Assembly (NCBI GenBank): GCA_021397845.1
Contig: CM038053.1
Span: forward strand, 142,552,541-142,616,540
Direction of reading: 5' to 3'
Length of the DNA stretch: 64,000 nucleotides
Source: Areca catechu
Lineage: Eukaryota > Streptophyta > Magnoliopsida > Arecales > Arecaceae
A program made the translations under genes and the position numbers. The number at the start of each line of letters is the position of its first letter. Within the stretch, counting starts at the first letter, position 1. Of the stretch, positions 11,880 to 21,757 are shown piece after piece. The notes under the pieces were generated by a model that searched no databases, was not told the origin of the DNA, and saw only the letters and a list, made by a program, of their open reading frames with translations.

Positions 11880-11950
11880 TAGTGGAATTCCCAAGCATGG
11901 CTTGGGGAGTGGATGTAGGTGCTTGGTTTGTATTGAACCACTATAAATAT
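11880..11950 (+). promoter_or_regulatory. Conserved LTR core promoter with TATA box (Sirevirus B)
   Basis: The block contains CCCAAG...CTTGGGG, AGTGGATGTAGG and GAACCACTATAAATA. Equivalents are found in E (45122-45196) and, on the minus strand, in A (36500-36570), although the rest of these LTRs has diverged. TATAAATA at 11942-11949 is the likely TATA box. The CCCAAG/CTTGGG pair could form a small hairpin. Confidence 0.75.
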
Positions 11951-12141
11951 TGTGTTTGTGTGTGATTGCCTTCTTTCCTCTTGCTCTTAGCTTATTACAT
12001 TTGATTTACTGCTTTCCGCTGCATTTAATCTTGAGCATTGAATTTATTACTCACAAACATCACTAGACTTTCACATTACTATTTTAAATTTTAAAAGACC
12101 AAATTTACCCCCCCTCTTGGGCTCTATTTCTGAACAACAAG

Positions 12142-12153
12142 TGGTATCAGAGC
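12142..12153 (+). promoter_or_regulatory. Primer-binding site, initiator tRNA-Met type (Sirevirus B)
   Basis: TGGTATCAGAGC lies two bases after the 5' LTR. It complements the 3' end of plant initiator methionine tRNA, the usual Ty1/copia primer for minus-strand synthesis. The same motif occurs on the minus strand next to the 5' LTR of C (about 30598-30609), and degraded in A (36333-36343), D (34207-34220) and G (56347-56358). Confidence 0.92.
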
Positions 12154-12196
12154 ACCGGTACTCTCTTGTAGGTCCAAAGATCTTGAGTGAAAGATC

Positions 12197-13890
12197 ATGG
12201 CAGCCCCAATAGGAATGGGTGTAGTTGAAGGTCAAGCTTCAAATCGTCCCCCACTCTTCAATGGCACAAATTACATGTATTGGAAAACATGCATGCGCAT
12301 TTTTATTCAAGCTATTGATTATAATTTATGGAGAACAATTATAAAAGGTCCTCGTTAGCCTACTATGTTGGTTAATGGCATTCTCACTCCAAAGATGGAA
12401 GATGATTGGGATGAGAATGACATTAAGCAAATAGAGCTTAATGCTAAGGCTATGAACTTATCATTTTGCTCTCTTGACCCAAGTGAATTTAATAGAATAT
12501 CTAATTGTCTCTTCGCCAAGGAGATTTGGGATACACTTGAGGTTACCCATGAGGGTACACACCAAGTGAAAATAACCAAGGTTAACATGCTTATTCATAC
12601 GTAAGAAATGTTTAAAATGGAACCTACTGAGTCTATTAGTGAGATGTACACTAGGTTCACAAATATTGTGAATGGCATAAGAAACCTAGGAAAAAATTTT
12701 CTAATGATGAACTTGTAAACAAACTTCTCAGGTCTCTACTGGCTTCTTAGGATGCAAAGGTAACGGTGATTGAAGAAGCCAAGGATGTCAACACTCTTCC
12801 ACTTGAACAATTGTTGGGCTCACTGATGACCTATGAGCTCTCCCTCAAGCAAAAAAATATGGAAGTTGACAAAAAGAAGAAAGCGATCACTTTCAAATCT
12901 ACTGCTAAAGAAGAATCAAGCGATGACTCCGAAGAAGATGATGAAGAAGATGAGACGGCTCTAATGGTAAAAAAATTCTGAAGGTTTATGAGGTAGAAAA
13001 GATTCAACTTCAAGAAGAAACCTCTGAAAGGTGAGCCAAGTAAAGAGAAAGATAAGGAGAAGGAGAAGGAGCAGCCCACTTGTTTTGATGTAAGAAACCT
13101 GGTAATTTTAAGGTGGACTGCCCCTTGCTCAAGAAAAGCAGAAGAAAGTTAAGAAAGAAGGCCATGATAGCAACCTGGAGTGATAGTGAGAACTCCAGTT
13201 TTGAGGAAGAATAGCAGGAGGTGGCAAACTTCTATTTGATGGCAGATCATGATGAGGTATATTCTAAAACCAAAAATGAATTTACATTTGATGAACTTCA
13301 TGAAGTTTTTGATGAATTAGTCATAGAATTTCAAAAACTAAAGTCAAAACATAAAGATTTGAAAAAGCAAAATTTGGATTTAACCAAAACAAATGATAAG
13401 CTTTCAAATAAAAATGAATGCCTTCTTCTTCAAAATATAAAATTAAATGATAAGGTTTCAGTTCTTGAAAAGGAAAAAGAAGTTTTGAAAAAGAAAAGTT
13501 CTTCAGTTTCAAATGAAAATCTTTCAAAACAAAGCAAAGAAATTTTGGATGAAAATAAAAGATATAAGGAAGAAATTAAAAAATTAAAACTTTTTGTAGA
13601 TAAATTTACTTATAGTTCTGAAAATTTAAATTTGCTTTTGAACAATCAAAGAGTTGTTTTTGATAGAGCAGTTTTAGGGTTTAGAACTCATAAGAAACAA
13701 AAACTTTTCAAAAATTTCTTTGTGCCTGCATCTTCATCCATTACTTGTTATGCATGTGGTACTAAAGGGCATAATCTTATATGTGCAACAAAAGAAGATT
13801 GAGTAATATTAAGAAAGTTTGGATTCCAAAAGGAACCAATGCCACAACCTAAAAGGACCCAAGATGACTTGAGTGCCTTAATTCTCCACT
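12197..13890 (+). pseudogene. gag: gag of Sirevirus B, with stops and frameshifts
   Basis: It starts at ATG 12197, 43 bases after the PBS. The N-terminal motif PPLFNGTNYMYWK is typical of copia gag (DUF4219-like), followed by a UBN2-type domain (LNAKAMNLSFCSLD, EIWDTLEVTHEGT). Next come an acidic/Lys linker, a first zinc knuckle at 13079-13122 (one-base deletion; CKKPGNFKVDC with His changed to Asn), and a Lys/Glu/Leu/Asn coiled coil at 13221-13700. A second knuckle, CYACGTKGHNLIC, is at about 13745-13785. Stops occur at 12356, 12602, 12748 and 13802. An indel lies in the A-run near 12690. Gag forms the virus-like particle; this copy cannot be translated whole. Confidence 0.88.
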
Positions 13891-13899
13891 TGATCTTTA

Positions 13900-16800
13900 T
13901 TGCAGGTATGCCTTGCAACCAACAAGAAAAGAATGTGGTACCTTGATAGCGGTTGCTCAAGGCATATGACAGGAGATGCGGAGCAGTTCTCATCGCTTGA
14001 ATATCAAAATGGTTGCAATGTGACTTTTGGTGATAATGGAAAGGGCAAAATTATTGGTATTGGTAAAGTCCATATCACCCCCTCTTCTTACATTGATAAT
14101 GTTTTATATATTGATGGTTTGAAACATAACTTGCTTAGTATTACTTAGTTTTGTGACAAGGATTTTAAAGTTATTTTTGAATCTTCTATGTGCATTATTT
14201 CTAGTTTAGATGACAATGGCATCAAGTTCATTGGTCATTGACATGGCAATATTTATAAGGTTGATCTTGATGATCTTTCGATTCAAAATGGTCAATGCCT
14301 AGTGGCAATGGAAGCCAAGATCAATGAAACTAGTTGGCTTTGGCATCGTAGACTAGGACATGCTAGTATGTATTTGATTTTAAAACTTAGCAAAAAGAAT
14401 TTGATAAAGGATTTGCCTAAACTCAGTTTTGAAAAAGACAAGATTTGTAGTGCATGTCAACTTGGAAAATAAACCAAATCCTCTTTCAAACCAAAAGGAG
14501 TAATCTCTACATCTAGACCCTTAGAGTTGCTTCACATAGACCTCTTTGGGCCAACTAGAATATCTAGTTTGGGAGGTAAGAAGTATGGTATAGTTATTGT
14601 AGATGATTTCTCATGATTTACACGGGTCATGTTTTTAGCACATACAGATGAAACATTTTCTGAATTCATTAGGTTTCATAAACGAGTTTCAAATGAAAAA
14701 GGTGTTTCAATCATATCTTTGAGAAGTGATCATGGAACTGAATTTGAAAATGCTGATTTTGATAAATTCTATAATGAAAATGATATTCATCATAATTTTT
14801 CTGCACCTAGGACACCTCAACAAAATGGGATGGTAGAAAGGAAAAATAGAACTCTTGAAGAAATGGCACGCACTATGCTTTGTGAAAATGATTTATCTAG
14901 ATATTTTTGGGTAGAAGCCATAAATACTGCATGCTATGTTTTAAATCGAGTTTTGATCCGACCGATTTTAAAGAAAATACCTTATGAGCTTTGGAAGGGT
15001 AGAAAACCCTCAATCCATTATTTTCATATTTTTGGATGCCGTTGTTTCATTTTAAACAATGGTAAGGATAATTTGAGCAAATTTGATGCCAAATCAGATG
15101 AGGGAGTCCTTCTAGGCTACTCCACATATAGTAAGGCATACAGAGTCTTCAACAGAAGAACACTTGTTATTGAGGAATCCATACATGTGGTATTTGATGA
15201 ATCTAACCAGAAATCTTTGAGAAAAGAAGATGTGCCTTCTGATGAAATAGGTACCAAGAAAACTAAAAGTGTAAACAACAACGAAGAGCCTACCAAAGAA
15301 CAAGAAGATGATCAAAACACTGAAGGAGATCAAGCACAATATGATGAAAATACATCTATAGTTAATCCACTACCAAAAGAATGGAGGTATGCTCATGGAC
15401 ACCCAAAAGAACTAATTATTGGTGATCCATCTAAAGATGTAAGTACTCGATCATCCCTTAGAAATATCTGTGATTATTTAGCTTTTGTTTCTCAAATTGA
15501 ACCTAAAACTATTGAGGAAGCTGAACGTGATAGTAATTGGATGAATGCTATGCAAGATGAACTTAATCAATTCAAAAGAAACAATGTTTGGACATTAGTA
15601 GATAGGCCTTCAAATACTTCAATTATTGGCATAAAATGGGTTTTTCGAAATAAACTTGATGAAAATGATGTTGTTACTAGAAATAAGGCTAGACTAGTTG
15701 CCAAAGGATACAATCAGGAGGAAGAGATAGATTTTGATGAAACCTTTGCTCCTGTGGCTAGACTTGAGGCAATTAGGCTATTATTGGCTTTTGCTTGCTT
15801 TATGAATTTTAAATTATTTCAAATGGATGTTAAAATTGCCTTTTTATATGGTCTTATTGAAGAAGAAGTTTATGTTGAACAACCTCCTGGTTTTGAAAAT
15901 TTTGAATTTCCAAATCATGTTTACAAACTTCATAAAGCTTTGTATGGTTTGAAACAAGCTCCTAGAGCTTGGTATGATCGTTTAAGCTCTTTCTTACTCA
16001 AAAATGATTTTGCTAGAGGTATTGTAGACAAAACTTTATTTTTGAAGAAAAAGAATGATGATCTCTTAGTTGTACAAATCTATATAGATGATATCATATT
16101 TGGTGCTACTAACTAATCTCTTTGTCAAGAATTTGCAAAGCTAATGCAAGGTGAGTTCGAGATGAGCATGATGGGAGAACTAAATTTCTTTCTCGGACTC
16201 CAAATAAAGCAAACCAAAGAGGGGATCTTCATCAACTAAGTGAAGTACACAAAAGAAATACTCAAGAAGTTTGGGATGGAGAACACCAAGCCTTTAGGTA
16301 CCCCTATGAGCTTTACTTGTAGACTTGACAAGGATGAATCAGGTAAATCTATTGACTAAAAATTATATCATGGCATGATCGGTTCATTACTATATCTTAC
16401 TATCAGTAGACCAGATATCATATTTGGCATTTGTATGTGTGCTAGATATCAGTCTAATCCTAAAGAGTCTCATCTTTTAGCTGTTAAATGCATACTTAGA
16501 TATCTATCTAGCATAATTGAAATTGGTTTGAGGTACTCTAGAGATTCTTCATTTGAATTGATTGCTTATTCTGATGCTGACTTTGCTGGGTGTAAACTTG
16601 ATCGTAAAAGTACTAGTGGAACCTGTCAGTTTCTTGGGATAAATTTGATCTCTTGGAGTAGCAAGAAACAGAATTCAGTTGCTCTATCTACGGTGGAAGC
16701 CGAATATATAGCAGCTGGAAGCTGTTGTGCTCAAATCCTTTGGATCAAACAACAACTCAAAGATTTTGGCATTAAACTAACTAAGACATCCATAAGATGT

Positions 16801-17028
16801 GACAATACTAGTGCAATCAATCTAACTAAGAATCCTGTGCAACATTCAAGAAGTAAACACATTGAAATAAGATATCATTTATTAAGAGATCATGTACAAA
16901 AGTCTAATGTTATTCTTGAATTTGTGTATACTGATGTTCAATTAGCTGATGTGTTTACCAAACCATTGAGTGAAGAAAGGTTCTGTCTGATTAGAAGAGA
17001 GTTAGGTATCTTTGACCCATTCTCATAG
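13900..17028 (+). pseudogene. pol: pol of Sirevirus B (PR-INT-RT-RNase H), interrupted by stops
   Basis: The protease motif WYLDSGCSRHMTGD is intact (about 13930-13972). The integrase zinc region H-H-C-C (LWHRRLGHAS ... CSACQLGK) is at 14338-14470. The integrase core has HIDLFGP, RSDHGTEFEN and NGMVERKNR, so the D-D-E set is complete. RT (15540-16300) has an intact YIDD at 16081-16092. RNase H (16375-17028) has YSDADFAGC, STVEAEY, RCDNTSAI and FTKPLSEER and ends with TAG. A 495-codon stretch (14629-16116) is open. In-frame stops lie at 14146, 14238, 14470, 14614, 16114, 16237 and 16357. Most are at Gln or Arg positions of sibling copies, which suggests C-to-T decay rather than early loss of function. 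Confidence 0.93.
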
Positions 17029-18057
17029 AACTTTCACAAACTTCATCTTACCCAAAGTATTTTTTCTCAAAAAAACAAATACTTGCTTTAAGTCCCAAAA
17101 GCTTTTAAATATTTTTTGAAAATTTTTTGATTTTTTTTTGGGATTTTCTTGGCCAAGTGTCGATACTTGGATTTTGTCAAGTGTCGACACCTGACCAAGT
17201 GTCGACACTTGACAAATACTAAGTGTCGACACTTGCAAAACGAAATCTATTTTTAAAACAACCGACCGAGGATTTTGTTTTCACTTCCCCCCCATCACTC
17301 TTAAGCTACAGTGGTCCCCTACACTCCAAATCCCTCCTCTTCCTATTTACCCCTTCACATATCAAATATTCCCTCTTTTAATTTCTCATTAATTTTCATT
17401 TTATTTCACGTATTTTCGGTTTCCCTTCGTCACCGTGAAGCTATACAACCTAAAAAGGGTTTTTCCGACTATTTTTTGGGATTTCAATCAGATTTTCATG
17501 GGTTTTATTGGTTTTCTAAAACTCCATTTGAAGGAATGGTGGTTTAATGGCTTTTCTCTTGGATTTCCCACGGTTTTTGGCCATTTCCACACTCATTCCA
17601 TCCAAAATTTGGGAAAAACCACTATTTGATTCATTTTGGCTAGAAAAATTTGGATTTTCACCTAAAATCTAGTGTTCTAAACTTATTTCTATTGATTTAT
17701 CATAGTTTGTTATGATGTTTTTGTGACATTTTCACCATTTTGCTAAAACCCTAATTGATTTAAGCCCAAATTCCATGTGTTTTGGTGTTTTGACCTTACA
17801 AAATGTATTTTTACAAAAGTTCAAATATATTTTAACAACCAAAAACATTTTCTAGCATGTAAAATTCTCACTTTCAAATTGTTTGTAGATTTCCTAAATT
17901 TTTGAAGAGTATTTTACAACCCAAAATTGTTTTAAAAAAAAACTATCTTTGCACCTCTTGAGAAATGAATTTCTCCTTAGCTCAACCTGTAGCTAGTCCC
18001 ATAGCTCTAAGTTTGATTGAATCTATCCTCTTTTCCTTCCTATCTAGCTGGTTTGAC
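17029..18057 (+). other. pol to env-like spacer of Sirevirus B with GTCGAC palindromes
   Basis: This is about 1 kb of AT-rich, non-coding DNA. At 17154-17236 it holds four copies of the AAGTGTCGACACTTG palindrome otherwise found in the LTR. The rest, including runs such as TTTTTTTGGGA near 17120, shows no domain. An open frame continuous with the env-like ORF starts at 17965 and reads a hydrophobic stretch (SPIALSLIESILFSFLSSWF). The sibling E has a stop directly before its ATG, so this extension is probably fortuitous. Confidence 0.7.
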
Positions 18058-19661
18058 ATGGATCCTAGAAAGAAACTAGTAGTTAGGAGACTGAGTCAGA
18101 GGATAGAGAAGAGAACAAAGGCTAGGCATGACACTGGTGAGTCGAGTAGTTCAGTTGCACCTGGTTCCCCTGCGGAGAGGATGGCAGGGAAGGCTGTTGC
18201 TTCCGGTCGACGAGTGGACTTAGAGTTTTTCGACCGCCAGCATTTTCAGATCCGACAGACCCTTATCGAAGCGATTTGGTGCCCTTCTGTACTATGCAGG
18301 AGAGGTATTACCCCCATCCGGTACATGAGTTCTATGGAGCATTGGATTGCTGGCGTATGACATGGAGGACATCTGTGCGAGGTATGGAGATTCTACTGAC
18401 AAAAGAGCTCTTGAGCAGAGTTTGGGAGATACCACATCGAGGGATTAGCATTTTCTTTGTGGATGACAGGGAGGCCACATTCTGTTGTATTTTGGAGCGA
18501 GAGGATGTTCACGGTGTGACAGTAGTCACCGCGAACCAGCTGTCGGTGGAGATGCGGCTCCTTCATCACATCACGGCTCGGATTCTTCTGCTGAAGACAG
18601 GGTGTTTTGATTTTATCACAGAGAGAGAGCTTATGCTCATAGTTTGCTTGACATAGAGGACGCGGGTAGACATTCCTTCCATGATGCTGATACAGATGAG
18701 AGATGCGGCCAGCCAGCGTCGTCATTGTCTGCCCTATGGGATGGGACTGACCTGACTATTCCGTGTGTGTGGAGTATCCTTGGAGGGGGAGATCCCCAAG
18801 GAGATCTTACACATAGATGTTTATGATGAGAGGTCGCTCCATAGGATGGGATACAGAGTGGTTGGTGGCAGATGGGTCAGGAGAGAGTCTAGCCAGGAGC
18901 CAGATGAGGAGGATGAGTTACATGAGGTCGAGGCAGGGCCATCAAGGCTGGTCAGTTCTCCTGTTCATACAGCACATGCATCAGAGACCGAGCCTACGAT
19001 GCCTTCTGCCACACCGTCAGCAGCTCCTCCAGCATCTACTAGAGTACACTTTGAGGAGTATTCACGTGAGCAGTTTGCAAAGGTGAGAGGCGAGCTTATC
19101 AGTTTGGGAGCTAGGACGACTCAGCTTCAGATCGAGATTGAGAGCCTTAGAGCTCACACTACTGCTGAGCATGCCGAGATTCATCAGACTGTGGAGGCTG
19201 GTTTTGCGTGCATTGAGAGTTTGATCAGATCCTTGCTTCCTCCAGCTGCTCCTACTGATCCTCCAGGTGATGATGATGATGATGGCGACGACCACCTGGA
19301 TGACCATGATGATACTATAGAGGGTGGTGATCACACTGATGACAGGGCTACAGATGTTCTTGATGATGGTAGTGATAGTGATGATGGTGCCGACAGTTAT
19401 GAGGTTGTCAGTCGAGAGTTGCAGACCCCTGATGTTCCTCCAATTGATGCTACTGACACTCCAGCTGCCACTGATCTAGTCTTTGTTATCTTCACTGAGA
19501 CTCTACCCCCTCCTTCTTCTAGGGCCTCTAGAGTTGCACCTCGTTTTGGGCCATCAACTAGGACTAGGAGCCGTGGTATCCTGAGGACTCCTGGTAGTCT
19601 AGCCCGTAGGACTAGGGTTACCGGTCCTATCTCTTTTGAGATTCCATCTAATGAGGATTAG
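18058..19661 (+). pseudogene. env-like (putative plant transposon protein) ORF of Sirevirus B, nearly open
   Basis: ATG 18058 (MDPRKKLVVRRLSQRIEKRT) matches the basic start MAPRRA of E and A. The reading shifts frame once near 18276, then stays in one frame to TAG 19661 with a single stop at 18654. Conserved blocks are FYGALDCWR, SVEMRLLHHITARILL, RHCLPYGMGLTLLFRV, and RSLHRMGYRVVGGRWV. These are followed by a heptad-like segment (VRGELISLGARTTQLQIEIESL), an Asp-rich tract (19260-19400) and a basic Ser/Arg tail. The region is richer in G+C than pol. Its role is unknown. Envelope-like is the literature name for Sirevirus third ORFs; nothing here proves membrane function. Confidence 0.8.
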
Positions 19662-19797
19662 CCTCACAGATGTCTCTTCTATTGTATGTTCTTTATGTTT
19701 CATGCTACTTTGTATGTTTCTTATTGTTGTATGACTCTGATACATTTTGTATGTTTCAGTTTTGCTGATGAGCCAGCAAATTTTGTATTGAAAACTC

Positions 19798-19846
<49 letters not shown>

Positions 19847-20284
19847 TTTGGATGTTTAATTGTGATACACTTTGATTTCTTGATTAGTTACATTTATTCT
19901 CTTTAGCTCAGATACTCTCTTTGGATCTTTTTGTCTCCATGCTCATTTTGAGGGGGAGTTTATTCCCCTTTCTAATGATTGACAAAAAGGGGGAGTAATA
20001 GTATAGATTGTATGGGAGTATGGCATAAGTATGGCATAAATTGTTTGTGAAATTCTTCCAATTTGTTTGTGTAAATTTTCAAATTTGATTTGCTTTGAAA
20101 CCCTGGTATAACATATCATTTGTTCTGATTAGAAATATCTAATTGAGGGGGAGATTGATTCTTCCTAACTATGAAAATTATGTCTCATATGAACTTACAA
20201 TCATACTCACGAATTATCATAGTTGAAATTTGAAACTTAATGCTATTTTACTCAAGGTTTTGTCATCATCAAAAAGCAGGAGAT
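19662..20284 (+). promoter_or_regulatory. 3' untranslated region with several polypurine tracts (Sirevirus B)
   Basis: After the env-like stop there is a (TA)n repeat and then purine tracts: TTGAGGGGGAGTT (19948-19960), GACAAAAAGGGGGAGTAA (about 19981-19998), TTGAGGGGGAGATTG (20143-20157), and a final AAAAAGCAGGAGATT next to the LTR (20270-20284). Multiple tracts are a Sirevirus hallmark; only the LTR-adjacent one is needed for priming. Confidence 0.85.
19801..19843. repeat. (TA)n dinucleotide repeat
   Basis: About twenty uninterrupted TA units lie 140 bases after the env-like stop of B. Element E has a (TA)n(TG)n repeat in the same relative place (43172-43203). Confidence 0.97.
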
Positions 20285-21752
20285 TATTGGCTCCACCCAG
20301 TGATTTTGATGAATAACAAAGCATTGAGTGCATATTGTATACTAATGTGTATTTCAAGCTATGAGTTTTCAGGAAGAAAGCACCTCAAAATCTCAAAAGA
20401 TTATGTATCATGGCATGCCGTGGCACGGAGCATTTTTTACAATTATGGACATCCTCTTCATGAAAAAAGAGCTTTTACATGATCAATTGTTATTTGTTTA
20501 TGTTCCATTTAAATTTCAAAATCAATATTTGTATTTTTGGCTCTAATTACACTTGATTGTGAATTTTTCAGTATCAAGTGTCGACACTTGGGAAGCCAAG
20601 TGTCGACACATCAACATTTGGTAAGCAGAAAAACCCTTGGCATGCCAAGTGTCGACACCTGCATTTCAAGTGTCGACACTTAGGTTTCAAAGTGTCGACT
20701 CAAGGCCTGAGATTTTTGAAAATCTAGAACTTTGTCATTTGAGGATTTTTGTGTCAAGTATCGACACTTGTGCATCAAGTGTCGACACTTGAAAGATCAA
20801 GTGTCGATACCTGAAAATCAAGTGTCGACACCTAATAGCTAAGTGTTGATACCTAATGAGCCAAGTGTCGACACTTGAAGCCTGATAGCCCTAACGGATC
20901 TATTTTTTTGACTTCCAGAACTTGTTTTTCAAGCTCCAAATGGCTAGATTCGAGGCTCCAACGATCACAAAACATTTTTTGGAAGTTTCTTATTGTATTT
21001 AACCTCCACCAACTTTATTCTAAAGGTAATTGAAGTGTATTGAAGTCTATTCAAAGCCAAAAATCCAATATTCTCTCAAGAACTTCACATCAAGAGCCTT
21101 TTATAGTTTGATTCTCTGAAAAAGCCTACAAGCTCATCCTTACATCATTCCAAAAGAGGTGTTTTGAAGAATATTCTAAGGAGGAGATAAGAAAAAGCAT
21201 CAACTTGAGCTTCAAAGCTTCCATTCTACTCTTGAAGAGAGTTTGTCTTAGTTTTAAAAGTTGTATATCTATTTTTATCTTGTGATTTGACCTTGCTTTC
21301 AAGGGTGTCTTGAAAGAAGGTTGTTGTGGTTTATTGGTGAGCCAAAGGGATAAAACCAACTAGGGTTAACTTGTGAGCCCGAAGATAAAACAAGTGTAAA
21401 AGGTTGTTGGTGAGCCTAGGTGACAAAACCAACATAGGTTTTGACTGTGAGCCTTTTGAAAAACAAGTCGGCTGTAATCTTGATTGGATTATAGTGGAAT
21501 TCCCATGGGTGGTTTACGGAGTGGATGTAGGTGCTTGGTTCATACTGAACCACTATAAATATTGTGTTTGTGTGTGATTGCCTTCTTTTCCTGTTGCTCT
21601 TAGCTTATTACATTTGATTTACTGCATTTCGCTGCATTTAATCTTGAGATTTGAATTTATTACTTATAAAAACCACTGGACCTTCACATTACTATTTTAA
21701 ATTTTAAAAGACCCAATTCACCCCCCCTCTTGGGCTCCATTTCTGGGCAACT
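20285..21752 (+). repeat. 3' LTR of Sirevirus B
   Basis: This pairs with 10665-12139 and shares the TATTGG start, the GTCGAC palindrome block (20575-20880) and the core ending GAACCACTATAAATA (about 21545-21560). It ends GGGCAACT followed by GCTAG. Confidence 0.92.
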
Positions 21753-21757
21753 GCTAG

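Larger units (their letters stand above)
10665..12139 (+). repeat. 5' LTR of Sirevirus B
   Basis: This pairs with 20285-21752 and ends GAACAACA just before the PBS. It contains about eleven palindrome-type repeats (10955-11270) and the conserved Sirevirus LTR core ending GAACCACTATAAATA (11930-11949), followed by the transcribed R/U5 part. Confidence 0.92.
10665..21752 (+). mobile_element. Sirevirus B (Ty1/copia), complete, plus strand
   Basis: This is an 11.1-kb element with LTRs 10665-12139 and 20285-21752 and a PBS at 12142. It carries gag, pol (13900-17028), an env-like ORF (18058-19661), multiple polypurine tracts and GCTAG duplications. The LTR start is TATTGG in both copies instead of the usual TGTTGG. 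The two LTRs differ at roughly 3% of sites in the 290 bases I compared. It is the best-preserved Sirevirus here, but gag and pol contain about a dozen stops and a few frameshifts. Its LTR repeat (AAGTGTCGACAC) differs from that of A, E and F, so it belongs to another subfamily. Confidence 0.93.

Noticed and set aside
12142..12153. Possible tRNA-Met gene fragment
   Set aside because: Only the complement of the tRNA 3' end is present, at the LTR edge, which is the primer-binding site. No cloverleaf is present.
13885..13910. Splice-acceptor-like pyrimidine run plus CAG between gag and protease, repeated in A, E and F
   Set aside because: In frame it encodes the conserved Leu-Gln-x-Cys-Leu before the protease motif, so conservation is explained by protein coding. 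No matching donor is evident.
18765..19661. Independent host gene with acidic C-terminus
   Set aside because: It is in frame with the upstream env-like region of Sirevirus B, apart from one stop, and matches the same region in E and A.
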